From contig JALGAS010000006.1 in assembly GCA_023078685.1 (NCBI GenBank), positions 3,782,001 to 3,846,000 of the forward strand: a stretch of DNA of 64,000 nucleotides, given 5' to 3'. The notes beneath the pieces are model-generated. The model saw nothing but the letters and a program-made list of their open reading frames with translations, searched no databases and was not told where the DNA came from. The position numbers were made by a program, and so were the translations under genes. Below, in pieces: positions 47,803 through 60,700 of the stretch. The first letter of the stretch is position 1, and each line of letters starts with the position of its first letter. This DNA is from Neopestalotiopsis rosae (taxonomy: Eukaryota > Ascomycota > Sordariomycetes > Amphisphaeriales > Sporocadaceae).

Positions 47803-50067
47803 ATGTTCACGATGCCGAGAAGCTCGACGGTACCAGCTTCATCATCACAGTATCGTCTGCCCGTGAATCAGAGGCGACGAAAAGTTTTACCAGAAAACAG
47901 AAAGCGTGTGGCGACGGCGTAAGCTCACGACCTCTTATATGTCTTATTATCCTCGGTGAGATGGCCATGTCGAATCACTAACAGTACTGGGCTAGATGCA
48001 ACAGCTGCAATGTGAGGAGAATCAAATGTTCGGGTGAACAGCCGTGCCTGCAATGTCGGAATGCATCACGAGATTGTCGATATCCTGTCTCTATTGAAAA
48101 GGTATCCATACCGAGGGCAGAGCTTGAATCGCTCCGGGTCAAGTGTACACGACTCGAGACATGCCTGGAACAAGCCGTGCCCGACGAGAACAAACGACGA
48201 TATCTCTTGACCCAAGTGACATCAAACTCTGTAGAGGCGAGCACAAACAACGCCGCAAGTCAGAAGTCAAGGGTAGATGCCGAGGAGGAGGATGGTGGTC
48301 GTTTGCTCCAAGCTTCCGACGGTGCGTTGCGGTATCTTGGTCAGACATCCACTACTGTATTCTTGGAATCGCTCAAGGAGTTTATTGCGGCTGCGTTGCC
48401 CGCATTTATTCCCTTTTCACTAGACGCCTCGAGCAGTATCTCTTCAGATCCACTGGGCGGACGTGGGACGCGGGATTCGTGTGCACCCAACGCCCAGAAC
48501 GTCGATCCATTCTGGCATCCATCAAAGACGGACATGACTCTGATGTTGGCGCGGATACGATACACTTTTCAGGATGGTTGTGGCGACTTCGCGTCGGGTG
48601 GTATATTCTACTGGAATGATCTCGACGTAGCTTTCTTCAACAAGAAGACGACAGAAATCTCGACCGACGCGCAATCCGTGCGGGAGCTTTCTCTCTTTCA
48701 CGCTACTTTCGCCGTGGCCACTCTTCTGAACTCTCCTCCCGACGATAGAAGAAGTAGTGTACGGCGCAGCGAAACATTCTTTGCCAGATCTCGAATGCTT
48801 CTGGGTAACCCTTTGAACGCAACGCTTCGCAGCATTCTGGACATACCCATCTTAGCAATGATGGGCATGTATTTGATCGAGATGGATCGAAGGGACACTG
48901 CCAAGATGTACGTGAGCGCGGGAATACACATTGCCGTCATGTTTGGGGTGCATCGAGGATGGGTCAATGACGAATCTTGCAAGCGTTCGTTCTGGACGCT
49001 CTATGTGCTCGATCGATGGCTCAGCGTGCTTGATGGGAGACCTCCATCGATCTCGGATGATGCGATCAAGCTCTCGCTTCCCGTTAATGTTTCGTAAGTG
49101 TTGCTAATCCGTAGTCATGGTTGGAGCTGAGGCTGACTATATTTAGTGGCCTTCCACCGGCAGTGGGCCTGAAAGCCCATGTAGAGCTCGCGAGAATCGC
49201 TGGCTACATTGTTTGCGACACTTTCCAAACGTCGCCATCGGAATACTGCACAACGAGCAACGTAGCTCGAACCGAAAAGGCACTGAGCCTGCTCTCGAGC
49301 TGGGAGCACAGATTGCCGGCCGAATTGCGAGTAGACGAAAGCTTGAGTCATGATAGAGCTTGCTACCAGTTACACATGGAGTATAATCAGGTATGTTCAC
49401 CAAACCCAAGGACCGGCTCAGGCTGACAAGTCACAAGCTTTTGATGTTGACGATGCGACCGGTCTTCTTCGAAGCAGTCAAAAGAGCCATCCGGCAACAG
49501 TTTGGAGACGAACCACCGAGCCCAAATGACGAATGTCAAATGAATCACATCAGAACATGCGTTCAAGCCGCATGTCGGACACTGAAGTTGGCAAGAGACA
49601 TTCGTGATATGTGCCAATGTCCACAGCCGTCGCTTCAGATGCTACACGGCATATTTGACGCCGCAGTGATCCTCATTCTCGAGCCAGTAATCGGTACATT
49701 TACAGAAGACACAAGTTACTTGGAAGGAGTTGTATTCGCCATTGCGTATTTCGAGACTGAGCGGGTCGACAATCGGTGTCAGAAGGACTGCGCGCGGCTT
49801 CTCCGAGACTTGCAGACTCTTGTTGACAGCTTGCGCAACCACAAGTCAAATGAATCGTCTTGGGATGTCAGCCGTACATCTTCGGTCCCCCCAACAGACG
49901 CCCAATCATTTCCCAGTACAGCTTATCATGTGGGTTTCATATTGAACCCGTGCAGTGCTGCAACAAATCCAATGTTGGCTACAACGAGCGACGCTCTTCT
50001 TAGCCAGCTGGCATCTTGGACTGCTTTTGATGGGCCGCAGTCGTATATGAACTCGCCCCTGCCATGA
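47803..50067 (+). CDS. Zn2Cys6 transcription factor (fungal_trans)
   Basis: Four exons, 47803-47918, 47996-49093, 49147-49390 and 49438-50067; 695 residues. A basic N-terminus (RKVLPENRKRVATA) leads into the binuclear zinc cluster C40-x2-C43-x6-C50-x5-C56-x2-C59-x6-C66. The first intron (ACTAAC branch, CTAG acceptor) falls one codon before Cys40, and its removal restores ATACNSCNVRRIKC. The middle region (about 210-440) has the fungal-specific regulator features: YWNDLDVAFFN, MGMYLIEMDRRDTAKMYVSAG and SFWTLYVLDRWLSVLDGRPPSI. An alternative start is the ATG at 47812. Targets cannot be told. The stop lies 51 bp from that of the convergent Nudix/eIF2B-like gene. Confidence 0.87.
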
Positions 50068-50118
50068 CATCGATAATGGTACTTGCTTGGAAGGAAGGAT
50101 CTGGTGTATCTGACGACA

Positions 50119-52296
50119 TTACAAGCCGGAAAAGAACCTGTCTGTTTGTTGTCCAATCAGAGTAGACTGTGCCTTGATGTCGTTCAATGACCAAGAATCT
50201 TCATCAGTAATGTATGCGTCGACAAATTGTGCTGGTAGCCATTCGAAATAGATGTTTTTCACCGACGCTGCCGAATGACTCGTATCTTCGTGTGACTTTT
50301 GCGTGAACTTTTCAAGAACATTGGCCCCCTTGACGGTATCTTTCCAACTCTCCCGTAGTTCTTCAGGATCGTTTTCTTCGACGCAGTGCTCGTTAATCGA
50401 ACCTGGTCCGGCAATCTTTTCGACCTCACTGAGAACAATAATCTTGGCGTTTGGTGAGATGTGACGAGTGCTTAATACGGCTGGGAGAGTGCCGGTCTTG
50501 TTGCTAACATCTCCTTCCGAGCTAATTCGGTCGGCACCGATCAGAAAGACATGCACTCCTCGAGCAGCAATGGCCGCCGATGCATCAGAGTAGAGCGTGA
50601 CGTTGACCTTGTTCTGCGTCGTGGCCTCTTCAAGTAATTTTGCAGCCAAAGTAACGCCCTCGCACCGTGGCCTGGACTCAAGGATGCGGAGATCCAAAGC
50701 CACATCGAGACTCCTTACGGCTGCCAAAAGTGAGCTCGAGATGGTTGAACTGTATGACATTGTCAGGACAGAGAGAGTCTCGTTTGACTGTTGGCTGTTA
50801 ATTATGACCGAGTTGAGATATTCGACAAAATAACCGCGGAGGCGATCGATTGCCGAGTCTCTCTCTGCTAAAAAGTCGTCGATTTCTGAAAGGACTCGAT
50901 CTTTCTGCTCTTCAAGGCTCGTGTCGGCCTTGAGGACCTCTTCTATCCTGTACAGGGCGGTGACAATAGAACTAGTAATGGCAGCACCCATGCTCTCGCG
51001 ACCATTATAGCAGAGATGCCACGCCGCCAAGCGTATGGCATTGACGCTGTCGTCTGTCTGACTTGGCGGCAATTTTGATATGACTTCTCGCAAGACGCGT
51101 ACAGCATTTGCAGCCAGGACACGGGCACCATTCTCATGGTCGTTTCGCAGCGCCTCGAGGCCGTCCGTCAATGCTGTGCCAGCCTCTGCACCCAACTCAT
51201 ACTCGGGCCAGACTCTGCGGAGACTGTCGACTAGCCTAGGCACGCCACCAAACTCGTCTGAATCGTTAACTTTGAGGGGATCGTGCCACTCCCATCCATC
51301 GTGTTCCCAGTCAATGGTAATCCCGGCCTCGCCTCTGCCGCCTTCTTCCACGGACTTGAGGCGAAAGGCAAATGGATTGACAGTCCATTCGCGACCAATT
51401 CCGTGATCTGCAAATGTGTAAGGCTTGCCTTTGCGTAGGAGCTCAATGTCGGCGCCGAGCTCCAGTGACGTCTCTTCTTTGATCTCCCGGAGCGCCGTGG
51501 CCAGGGGATTGGCATCATCTGGATCGACGCTGCCTGAGACGGGCGCCAGCTTGTGTCTGCGAGTTTTATTGATATTTGCGCGGTATAAAAAAAAAGAAAG
51601 AAAAAAAGGACAGAAGAATGGAGAAAAAGTTTAGAAAACGAGAGAAATCAGAAATATTAGCCTATGCACAAGGGCTTAAGCTTTTCTTTTCGCTGCAGAT
51701 CGTCAGGCAGCTTGAGGAGAACTTGATCAATAGAGCGCAATCGTTTCCTTGGGGAGAAACGGGGAGGCCCACAACGAAGTCGAGACTGAGAACAGACAAT
51801 GGAACTTCGGGGCAGGGCAATGGTGAAAGATCTCCGTACGGTTTAGCTCTGCGCGTCTGTCCGAGGCGGCATGATGGGCAAGCTTTGACATAGTCTGTGA
51901 CAAATTCTTTCATGCGAGGGAAAAATGCGATTGCTCTGAGGTAGGAGTATGTACGGTTGATGCCGTTGTGTGCTCGGGCGTCATGTGCTGCTCGCAAGAA
52001 TCTGGTGTGCAAGGTTGAAGGCACGTTGAAGCCATTATAGTCTTCAATCTTCTTGGGCGGGTCAATGCCGGGCGGGCCTGACCAGGAGTACCGGTCGAAT
52101 GGATCAAGGAATATCAGAGGACAAAGAACAGTATGAAGGCTTTTACCTACTGGTATGTGCGGACTTTGGCGCTGCGCCTAAACAGAGCAACCTCGGCGGG
52201 CTTGCTGCTGCTGCTGCCGCTGCTGTCGGCGAACCTAAAGAGGAATGTCGCGGCAACAGCGCGCTTCTTGATGGGTTCGTCGGCAGATGGAGCCAT
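50119..52296 (-). CDS. Nudix domain / eIF2B-like domain fusion protein
   Basis: Two exons, 52151-52296 and 50119-51556; 527 residues. The 594-nt intron (GTAGGT..GCAG) contains retrotransposon sequence. Exon 1 encodes MAPSADEPIKKRAVAATFLFRF and AEVALFRRSAKVRTY, the first strands of a Nudix fold. Exon 2 continues QHKLAPVSGS into the Nudix helix REIKEETSLEL (Arg72-Glu77). The first half of the Nudix box (residues 58-64) lacks the usual Glu. From about 160 the protein resembles eIF2B alpha/beta/delta subunits and archaeal ribose-1,5-bisphosphate isomerase: AAWHLCYNGRESMGAAI, LLEEATTQNKVNVTLYSD, VFLIGADRISSEGDVSNKTGT and FEWLPAQFVDAYITDE. The pairing suggests metabolism of a phosphorylated sugar or nucleotide more than translation, but that is inference. 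Confidence 0.83.
51662..52117 (-). mobile_element. Ty3/Gypsy integrase fragment inside an intron
   Basis: A minus-strand frame, open for about 150 codons, encodes the zinc-binding N-terminal domain of a Ty3/Gypsy integrase. It has HDARAHNGINRTYSYLRAI, then FFPRMKEFVTDYVKACPSC (HHCC ligands), and continues to LSVLSLDFVVGLPVSPQGN, the start of the catalytic core with its first Asp. It then stops at 51662. The rest of the core, the other catalytic residues and any LTR are missing, so it is an inactive fragment. It lies in the same orientation as its host gene, within that gene's first intron. Confidence 0.85.
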
Positions 52297-52815
52297 TGAG
52301 CTTGAATATTTATGTACAGACCGAGCACACTGTTGGTTATTTGCCTTTGGCGGGTAGGCAGAGTTGCAAGCTGTAAATGGTGAGTTGCTTGAGTTATGTT
52401 GGCGTAATGGCGGGCCGGCGATGAACTAGCAGGTGCGGGTGCCCTGCGGGGTTAGGGGGTCTGGACGTGCCTTCCAGTCTTAAAGCATGCACTTCGTCCG
52501 CAGGGTATTTATATACGTACTTGTGCGCTGGGATGTCTACGTGTAGCCTACACTGTCATTACTTTCCATTGTACATCTGGAACTCCGATGGCGGAAGTTG
52601 TGCCGATGGCAATAAAGATTCGATGTCACTTCTCATAAGGTGATGGTTCAATCACGTACACATGTTTTCACGTTTGACATTCCGCTTTATTGATAATAGT
52701 ACTCAGTGTTACATTCAACATATGAACAAGAATTAATGCTAGATGACATATCAAGTCTCTGTCGTCGGGAAAGAGCCCCGAGAGCCAGAGCTCTTACATG
52801 TGAACATCATGGCAT
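52297..52815. promoter_or_regulatory. Promoter of the Nudix/eIF2B gene and 3' flank of fungalysin
   Basis: 519 bp between the ATG of the fusion gene and the fungalysin stop. No gene or clear promoter element recognised. Confidence 0.4.
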
Positions 52816-54797
52816 TTAGCAGACACCCGAGGGGACGACGGTGCTGGCGACGCGGTTCTTGAGAGCACCGTACTTGGCACCCTGTCCGAGACCACGCTTG
52901 GCAAAACCGGTCCAGATCTCGCAGGCGTTGACACCACCGGTCAGGGCCTGGTCGGCATCGAGGATGGCGTCACGGGCGTCGACAAAGTTGGGGTTGCAGG
53001 GTTGCCTAGTGGATGTCTTGTTAGCAAAAAGCATTCTTAAAACAAATGTTTTTCAAGAGGGAAAACTCACAGAGCCATGGCGTCAACGACGAGCTTCATG
53101 ATCAGGAACTTTCCGTCGGTGGGGACACCGTCGGCATCAAAGTCGGGGCGGGCACCGTCGTTCTTGCCGTACTTGTCAATCAGGTTCCACATGACCTCGT
53201 AGAGCATGGTGGTCCAGGTCTCGCCAATGTCGTGGACCTCGTTCTTGGAGTTGAGGGTGGTGTAGGTGTTGGGGTTGGTGGTCAGGCTGGTCGAGAAGAG
53301 GACGGAGCGGATGCCGGCCGGGTCGTTGTACACCCAGGCGCCCATGGGGTAGTTGGTGTTGCGCGTGTCCTCGGGCTTGAGGCGGATGGCGGTGGCCATG
53401 AAGTCACCCCAACCCTCACCCATACCGCCGGACTCGAGAGCGTTCAGGCAGTTGGAGTTGGCGGGTCCACCGGTCAGACGGGTCGAGAGACCGTGCGAGT
53501 ACTCGTGGATAATGACACCGGCCTCGAAGGCGCAGTCACGGTAGGGGGTGGACTCGGTCCAGATGTACATTCTCATGCGTCCGGGCGAGCCATCGGGGGG
53601 AGTGGCAAAGTTGGCATTGTTGGTGCCGGAGCCGTCCTGGGCGTTGAGGATGGCGAAATCGCTGCCGGAGCCTCCCTTGCCCTGGTTGCTGATCTGGAAG
53701 TTACCGGCCTCCTCGTTGAATCCGAGGGTGTAGAGAAGGTCGTGGTACTCGTTGCCGGTGAAGAAGAGCTGAGTGACCGAGGCGTCGCGGTAGGACGAGG
53801 GGGGAGTGGCCGTGGCGGACCAGTCGTACTCGAACTTGTCCGTGGCGCTGGTGGGACGGTAGTTGTTCAGGTAGGTGTTGCCACCAGTGGGGTTGGTCTG
53901 AGCAATGGCGTTGTTACCACGGGTGGTGTGGTAGGTGCTGGTACCGTCGCCGAGCCAGGTGAGAGGAGACTCGGTGGTGTTCCAGGGGTTGGTGAGGGTC
54001 TCGCGGTCGCACTCATCGGGGTCGTTGCAAGCCCAGGGGAAGACGAGGTAGCTGGCCTCGGCGACGTAGTCGACAACACCGTGGACGACGTCGTTGGTCT
54101 CGGCGTCAATGTAAGTCAGCAGCCAGTTGTCGAGGATATCGGTCTCGACTCTCCAGGCGAGAGCCAGGGAACCGTCGTTCTTGACGTAGTACATGAGGCG
54201 AGCCTCGGGGTCCGACTGAGCACCAGCGGTGCCAGTGAGCTTGTAGGCCTCGGTACCCTCAATGGTCTCGGCGGAAGCCGAGCCAGTGACGGGAAGAGCC
54301 AGGATGCTGGTAGCTCCGTTCAAGGCATCGACGGGGTCGGTGAACCCACGCTTGCTCAGGGGGCTCTCGGCGGGAACCTCTCCGGCGTAAAAGTTGTTAC
54401 CGTAGGAGAAGATGTGGCCATCCTTGCCAATGTTGACGTTGAAAGCGGCGTTGTCAACGTCGAGGCCGTGGACAGTCTGCTTGAAGTAGACGTGGCCGAT
54501 GCCGTTGGTGCCAACGTAGCTGTTGGACACACGGAACTCGACGTCGGGCAGAATGCTCTTGACCAACTCAGTAGCGGTCTCGACAAAGTCGGCACGCTTC
54601 AGGACCTTGAGAGAGGCATCGTTCATGTTCTCAGTGCTGGTCTTGTAGACAGCGTTGGACTCAGTACGGAACTGGTTGAGATCGATGGAGCGCTTGTTCA
54701 AGCTGGCCTTGTAGGCGTCCCTGTGGTCGCGCTTGTGAGGGTGGGCAAGCGTCAGAGACGCGCCAATGACGAGGCTGGCCAACAGAGAGTAGCGCAT
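52816..54797 (-). CDS. Fungalysin, secreted M36 metalloprotease
   Basis: Two exons, 53071-54797 and 52816-53005, with a 65-nt intron (GTGAGT..CTAG); 638 residues. The ATG at 54797 starts a classic signal peptide ([18 protein letters not shown]). A fungalysin propeptide (FTP and PepSY-like, about 50-245) precedes the mature enzyme near Ala248 ([13 protein letters not shown]). Zinc ligands are His431 and His435 in HEYSH and Glu461 in [10 protein letters not shown]; Glu432 is the catalytic base. Exon 2 adds [18 protein letters not shown] and a Cys-terminated tail. Family members are secreted endoproteases that degrade elastin, collagen and other proteins and serve in nutrition and sometimes host invasion. 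A TATA box and a GATAAG motif lie upstream. All family residues are intact. Confidence 0.95.
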
Positions 54798-57700
54798 CTT
54801 GGGCAAAAAGACCGTGACTGTGAGGGTTGAAAGAGAGACTGGGCAACGGGATGGAGAATCAAACCGCAAGCTGACCTGGATTTCTCTTTCACGACCTCAT
54901 GGCGTCCTCGTCTCTTTATACCTAGATGACTCTGTCGCCCATGTCTGGATCCCCATTGCCAAGCCTTGCGAGCAGAACTTCCTTTTCCGAAGATAAGCTC
55001 ATGGTGCAGTCTTGGTAAGTCTTGGTCCAGGTGGAGGACTTGCTGGGTCTTGGCATGGTTGAAGGTATATTGCGATATTCGTTGACAATGTCTTAGTTCT
55101 AGAAGGTCAGCAGAAGGAGTAGTTGGGACACCATCAGTCTGTCTTGGCTCAGCCTTGGCACTCTTCTATGCTCGTCGAGACGGATAGCCAGGTCCAGGAA
55201 TGGGAAGGTGACCCCGGGGAATGGCCCGCAAATGGGTATGCAGGGTGAGGCACACCAGTGACCAGCCTGATGGGCTACAAGTTGAGATGAAGAGAAATAA
55301 ACGGCGCAAGCGGGTACAACAAGATTCGCATGGATCGGCACATGGTACTCAACATCCGGGGGCCGGACGTCGGCGGACCTTGAGCCTCGTATAGAACTCC
55401 CCAGCGCCTATATGTTCCGAGGCGTATAGAGCTCTTCTCTTTCCGCTTGAAGCAGATGTTTTGCAGATGATCAACTACCGCCCGCCGTTAACCGTGATCA
55501 ATATGCATTGATCAAGTCAAAGGTCCAGTCGTTGTGAATGCATTCATATCAGATTCCCCATAGTTGCTGACGGCGGCATGCCAGACCAGTCATTGTCCAT
55601 TTTCAGAAATCACTCAGCTTGATGAGGATCAAGGGCTCGTCAAACTAGTCCAATTCAGATCCAACAATAGTCATGACGTGAATGAACACGAGATTTCTCC
55701 GCAGGTCGGCACGGCGCATCTGGACGCCATGGGACTCTGTTGTTGCTGTTGGTCGACCTGGTAAGCGCAGGACGAAGCATACGGTGAATGTGGAAGGCCT
55801 GGCAAATGATGGCACATTCTTGTCGAGGCCTAGTTTTGAGCTTGGCAGTAAGTCGTGCTCAGCTTGGCAGAACGGCCCTGGTTGCTGAAGACAGGAACAG
55901 GCAATTTATAGGTCTTGGCGAAGACAACAAAGGAATCAATCAAGCGACTGAGCGGCCAGGCGGCGTCTATCCGGCTGACTGACAGCGAAAGATTATGTGG
56001 GTAACAGGGTATACAACTATGATAGTTGCCATGTAATCTCTGTGTGTTGACTAATAGGCGTAGGAGGACATGCGACACTTGTCTGGCGTGGTGGGCAGTG
56101 TTGCAGGGTCTCCATTGCTTAAACCAGGTCGGTGGGGCATTTTCAGATCACGACCTGCCTACCCGAGACTGGCTTACCGAGATGTGCTACATATGCGGTC
56201 TGGTCTGTACTCTGTACCATGCCTGGCATGGGAATCGTATACTTTGGTCAATGGAATATGTCACTTTCTCTCGTAACTGAAATGGCTCATGGCAAGTCCA
56301 TATCTCGCCAAGAGTGACAATGTGGTAATGTACCAAGATTAGCAACCGTGAAAGCGCGCATGTTCATCTGAACCATACGATTAGTGGGAATAGCAAATGG
56401 CCACTAGCACTACCCGAATGCTAGAGTGACATTTATACTGGGTGGCAACCCCTGCTAAGCTGGGCTCTTGACAGTGACCGGCACCAATTGCGGCGGCGCA
56501 TAGTATAAGCTTATGTCTCACTGGCCGTGCGCAAAGATCTACTCTGTCTCTCCAGCTTGGCACTTTCGAGATCTCGTTTAAGCATTTCTTCATTGTTGAA
56601 GATGGACAAGGAGCATGCAATGCACGCTGTAGCCAAGACTGAGGTTCTTTGCGTTTTCGGGATAGATTTACACATTCTATAGAAACGTTATACTAGCAAT
56701 TAGACCTCACGGCTCGACACATGGTTCTTGTTGCGGCTCTGCAATCAACCTACATGGGTATGCTGTTTTAGAGGACCTTGATAGACACCTTGAGGGACAC
56801 TTGAACAAAGATATAATCAGGCCGGTCAGAAGCAGCGTTTCCTGCAACTTTTTCCCTTTGACTCTTGCAAAAGTGCTGGACACTAGCGACACATTCTTTC
56901 AATAGAACAAAATGTCTCACGAGTTGGAGCGCCCTTCTGGCAGGGGTCGGCACATGTCCTTCTTTATCAGGCTGGTTCCTCTTAGCTGACGGGCCCCCCG
57001 CGGGCGACCCCTGTCTTGCGCATGACAATAAGCAGCCAACGACAGAGCCGAACTGGCAGAGCGCATCCATACCCCGACGACCTACCGTAAAAAGGCAATT
57101 GCAGGATCTCGACTATCAACAGCGACACTACTCGGACTTGAGGGCAACGCCATGCAGAGAGCTATTTTGAACATTGGATGCCCAATGGAGGGGAAATACC
57201 ATTTCCGTTGCCGCCGGGTGTCGGGGACTTGATTGCAACGGGCCGGCCTAGGCCTAGCGATAATGCGAGGTTATCCGGATGCCGTATGATCATGAATCAT
57301 GAGACTGCCGGACTATCGAATAAGCGCGTGGGGACTTGTAAAGGCGAAATGGTGGGCATTCCTGGAAGGCTACAGAGAATAAGCAACGAGAAGGGATGCA
57401 GGTGTGGTTATCGGAACGCATATTCACCGATGAAACAATCTGATATGATATTCAGCGACGGAAGGGTCATGAGAAGGACCTAGTTGTGATGGTAGGCGGC
57501 GCTGAGCTACTTGGATGACGAATGAGTCCATGCAGCAGTCACTCTGTTCTCCGGGACGAACCGGCCACTATCTACACTGTCAAATGTCGCACAAGATAAG
57601 CCTTTCGGGAGGCAATGCGATTTGAGTCTATTGGCACCCATGAAGTATGGTATGGTGGCGCGGAAGAAAATGGGAGGTTTTCAGAGTGCCGTGGCTGAGC

Positions 57701-60700
57701 TGCCTGCTGTGGAGGGCGACAGCCCCAGGTTGCAGTCGATCATCACCTCTGGTGGTATTCAGTTGTCTCAACAACGAGAAAACTCAGTAGACGAGACTTC
57801 CTGATTAAGTCGCCTGGGCAACAGGAGAACCCAAGCATGCCGCGCCTGGTCTATGCTATGAGTTCGCCGAGAACTAAGACACGAGCCTAATATTTGGCGG
57901 AGAGGAGGCGAACAAGAGATAAAAAGAACACAAGAAGAGGAAGTCGGCGCGCACAAATTTCTCAGCTTTGTAAGGGGGTTTCAATGACACGGCCACTGGC
58001 CAGGGCGTCAAAGAAGGCGAGGCAGATAATGAAAGCATCTGGACATCACGATCTACACAAGATACGGTCTTCAGGACGGGATGCTTTGGAAATATGCACA
58101 GCAACGAATGAACATATCCAGACACAACTATCCAATTAATGGGATACGCGAAGATTCAAAGGCAAAAGAGTGATCGATCGTAAAAATACAGAGATGGCGG
58201 ACTTGATTGAGATGGGATGTATCAGCTTGGAGCGCATCAGAAGGGTATAATGAGGCTGTACTAATAAAGTGGACGAGAGTGAATCTGAAATTGATACTCG
58301 ACTTATTGAATGTGCTAACCAATGACCACGAGACATCTGCAGAGACCTTAAAATTGTAAGTACTGCAAGATTTCCAACCGCAGATCCTCCGAGATGAGCA
58401 CTTGATGGCCCTACCTAGGTATGTACCAGGTTACGGCTATGATATCGAGTCAGGTCTCGAGCCTTGGATGACGATGATTCAGGCCCATCAGTTGAATCCA
58501 AGCGAGATGACAAAACCACTGTACCTGGCAGGAGTTTTGGGACTGGGTTGACTGCGCATCCCCTGGGATCACTGTGAAGTGCTCGCGAATGGATCAGTGT
58601 GAACAGTTCGTCTTTTTTGCCATTTTGACACATTTTGCCCTGGCTCTTAGCCAGTATCTCTTGCTCTCGTCATGAGGATCGACTGCTCCTCCATGTTGGA
58701 GGCAATCGTGGCCCAACAACGAACGTAATGAGGTACCTCGACGCGGGACCTGCCCAGGTACCGGTGCAATGCAAACGGCGGCTCTCATTCTGGATGCGTG
58801 GTATGAGGGTTCTAGATGCAGATATTCAGAAGTCTGGTCACTGAAGGGACTCTGCGTTCAATCTTGCTTGTTGTCTCTTTCTTGTCTCTTTTTCATTGCT
58901 TTCATTCATTCCACTCATGGATGTTCCCTAATGACATCAATACGCTCGTATCAGATCTTCAACAGAGAGCAGCCTGATCATAAAAGCTTTCATTCAACCA
59001 AGCTTTCTCGTGATGAATAGAATTTTTCAATCGTAACAGTAAAGCTCAGATATTCCCGGACGGCTCGACACAAGCCATTGTTGCTTCGCACGCTGACAGA
59101 TGAGCGCGGCGACCTCCAATGCATGACTGTGCCGAGAACTTAGAAGACACGATGGACATTCAATTGCGTTTTATTTGGTTTGCATTCTCTTTTCTTTTGC
59201 TCTCCTCTACGAAGTTGCAGCAATGCAGAATCAATCAATTGGTCGTCCAACACTGAAACCTTGATTTGACGGCTCGACATGATGCGATGTTGTATCGACT
59301 TCTTGTCTCTTCTTCCTCGTGCCACCATTTTGACTCTTCGTCAAATTCTGGCAACGAATGATGGAAAACCTTGACGTCATGGTACTTGAATGCTTTGGCG
59401 CGCACATCCGAATTTCGTGGACCTGTTTCGTTGGAGACATGGCCTCCGTGAACACGATCCGTGACCGAGCTGGTGGAAGTGAAGATTGCCAACATTGCCA
59501 GATGACAGTTTTCAAATCCAGAAAGTTGTTCCGCTACAGGTAGTACAAATTTCCAGAATGTAGTCTCTCACAAGATTAAAACTCTAATGGATTGTCATGC
59601 ATCTTTCCAGAGTACTGGGATGTGAGACATGAATTTCCGGAGTCAAGAGAAATATGACACAATTCTTCCTCAGCAACCTGGATGTGCAGGTAATCAAATC
59701 AGTGATAGATAGCTCGCTGCGAAAGGTGTCAACTTGAACATAAACCCTGGGCATACACCTCGCGGAGGCAGTTATACAATGCGTTCTTCTGAACTTCTCA
59801 ACCTTTCCATGGACAACCAATCTATAAGAGACTTTGAAAATTCGTGTACGGCGTACTTGAAGCTTCATGTTTGGACAGCAAAGGATCTAGATGTTTATCT
59901 CTACATACAATTCATAGAAAGTAACGGGAAACACGTCATCTGGCGGATGCACCATGGCAAACCAATGAACAGCTTCGCGGGCGATTATTTCCGCCTTTCT
60001 TTGTCGTGATGAGATGACTAGAGGACTTGGAGAGGGACACACATTAGCTCAACCGGTTCTTCCTCGGCCAGAGGCGTCACTAAACAAGACATACTCAGTT
60101 ACAGTGTTGTCTCATGCGACTGCACATGTGCCCAGATTCTTGAGCTAGAGCAGAATATGTACCCTGCACCTCAGAATTGATGTCGCCAATGCGGCTTCAA
60201 CAAATCACGATACAGCCAATGCGCCATGACTGGCAAACCGGGGTGACCCTGACGAACGGGAATGTTGATTACAAGTGCCAAAACTCAACATGGTGACTTA
60301 CATATGTACATAGTAGTATTTGATCGTTGTATAATACGGCCATAGGGAGTGATGGCAGCCAATCATGTTATTGCACCAGGGTTGATATTATAGGTACACT
60401 GTGCATGTCCACTTTGCAGCCTATGAGAGAGAGCTTCACTGCAATTTTAGCCACCCCCAAGGCAGTGAAAATGGCAACCAGGACAAAAGAGCGGTGCAAG
60501 GGAGCCAGCGTGATGTTTTCTACTGGCAAGCTTGTTCTACTCATGATTGGGCGGCCGGTATCTATGTCTTGGCAGCCATGCATGCGGAACAGGGCCGAAT
60601 CATTCAATCTCTGTTCTCTCGCAAGTATTGATAGACAGCTGTTGTGGTTGGTTAAGAAGCCCGGCAGAAGTACGGGAGATAAATGGTATGCCATTCAAGT

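Noticed and set aside
53046..54830. Very long plus-strand open frame opposite the fungalysin gene
   Set aside because: It is the antisense of a GC-rich, codon-biased gene. The opposite frame has a signal peptide, HEYSH and full M36 family sequence.
59235..59495. Minus-strand frame with an acidic, Trp-containing segment
   Set aside because: Reads partly like protein, but no start, no introns restoring a longer frame and no recognised domain.
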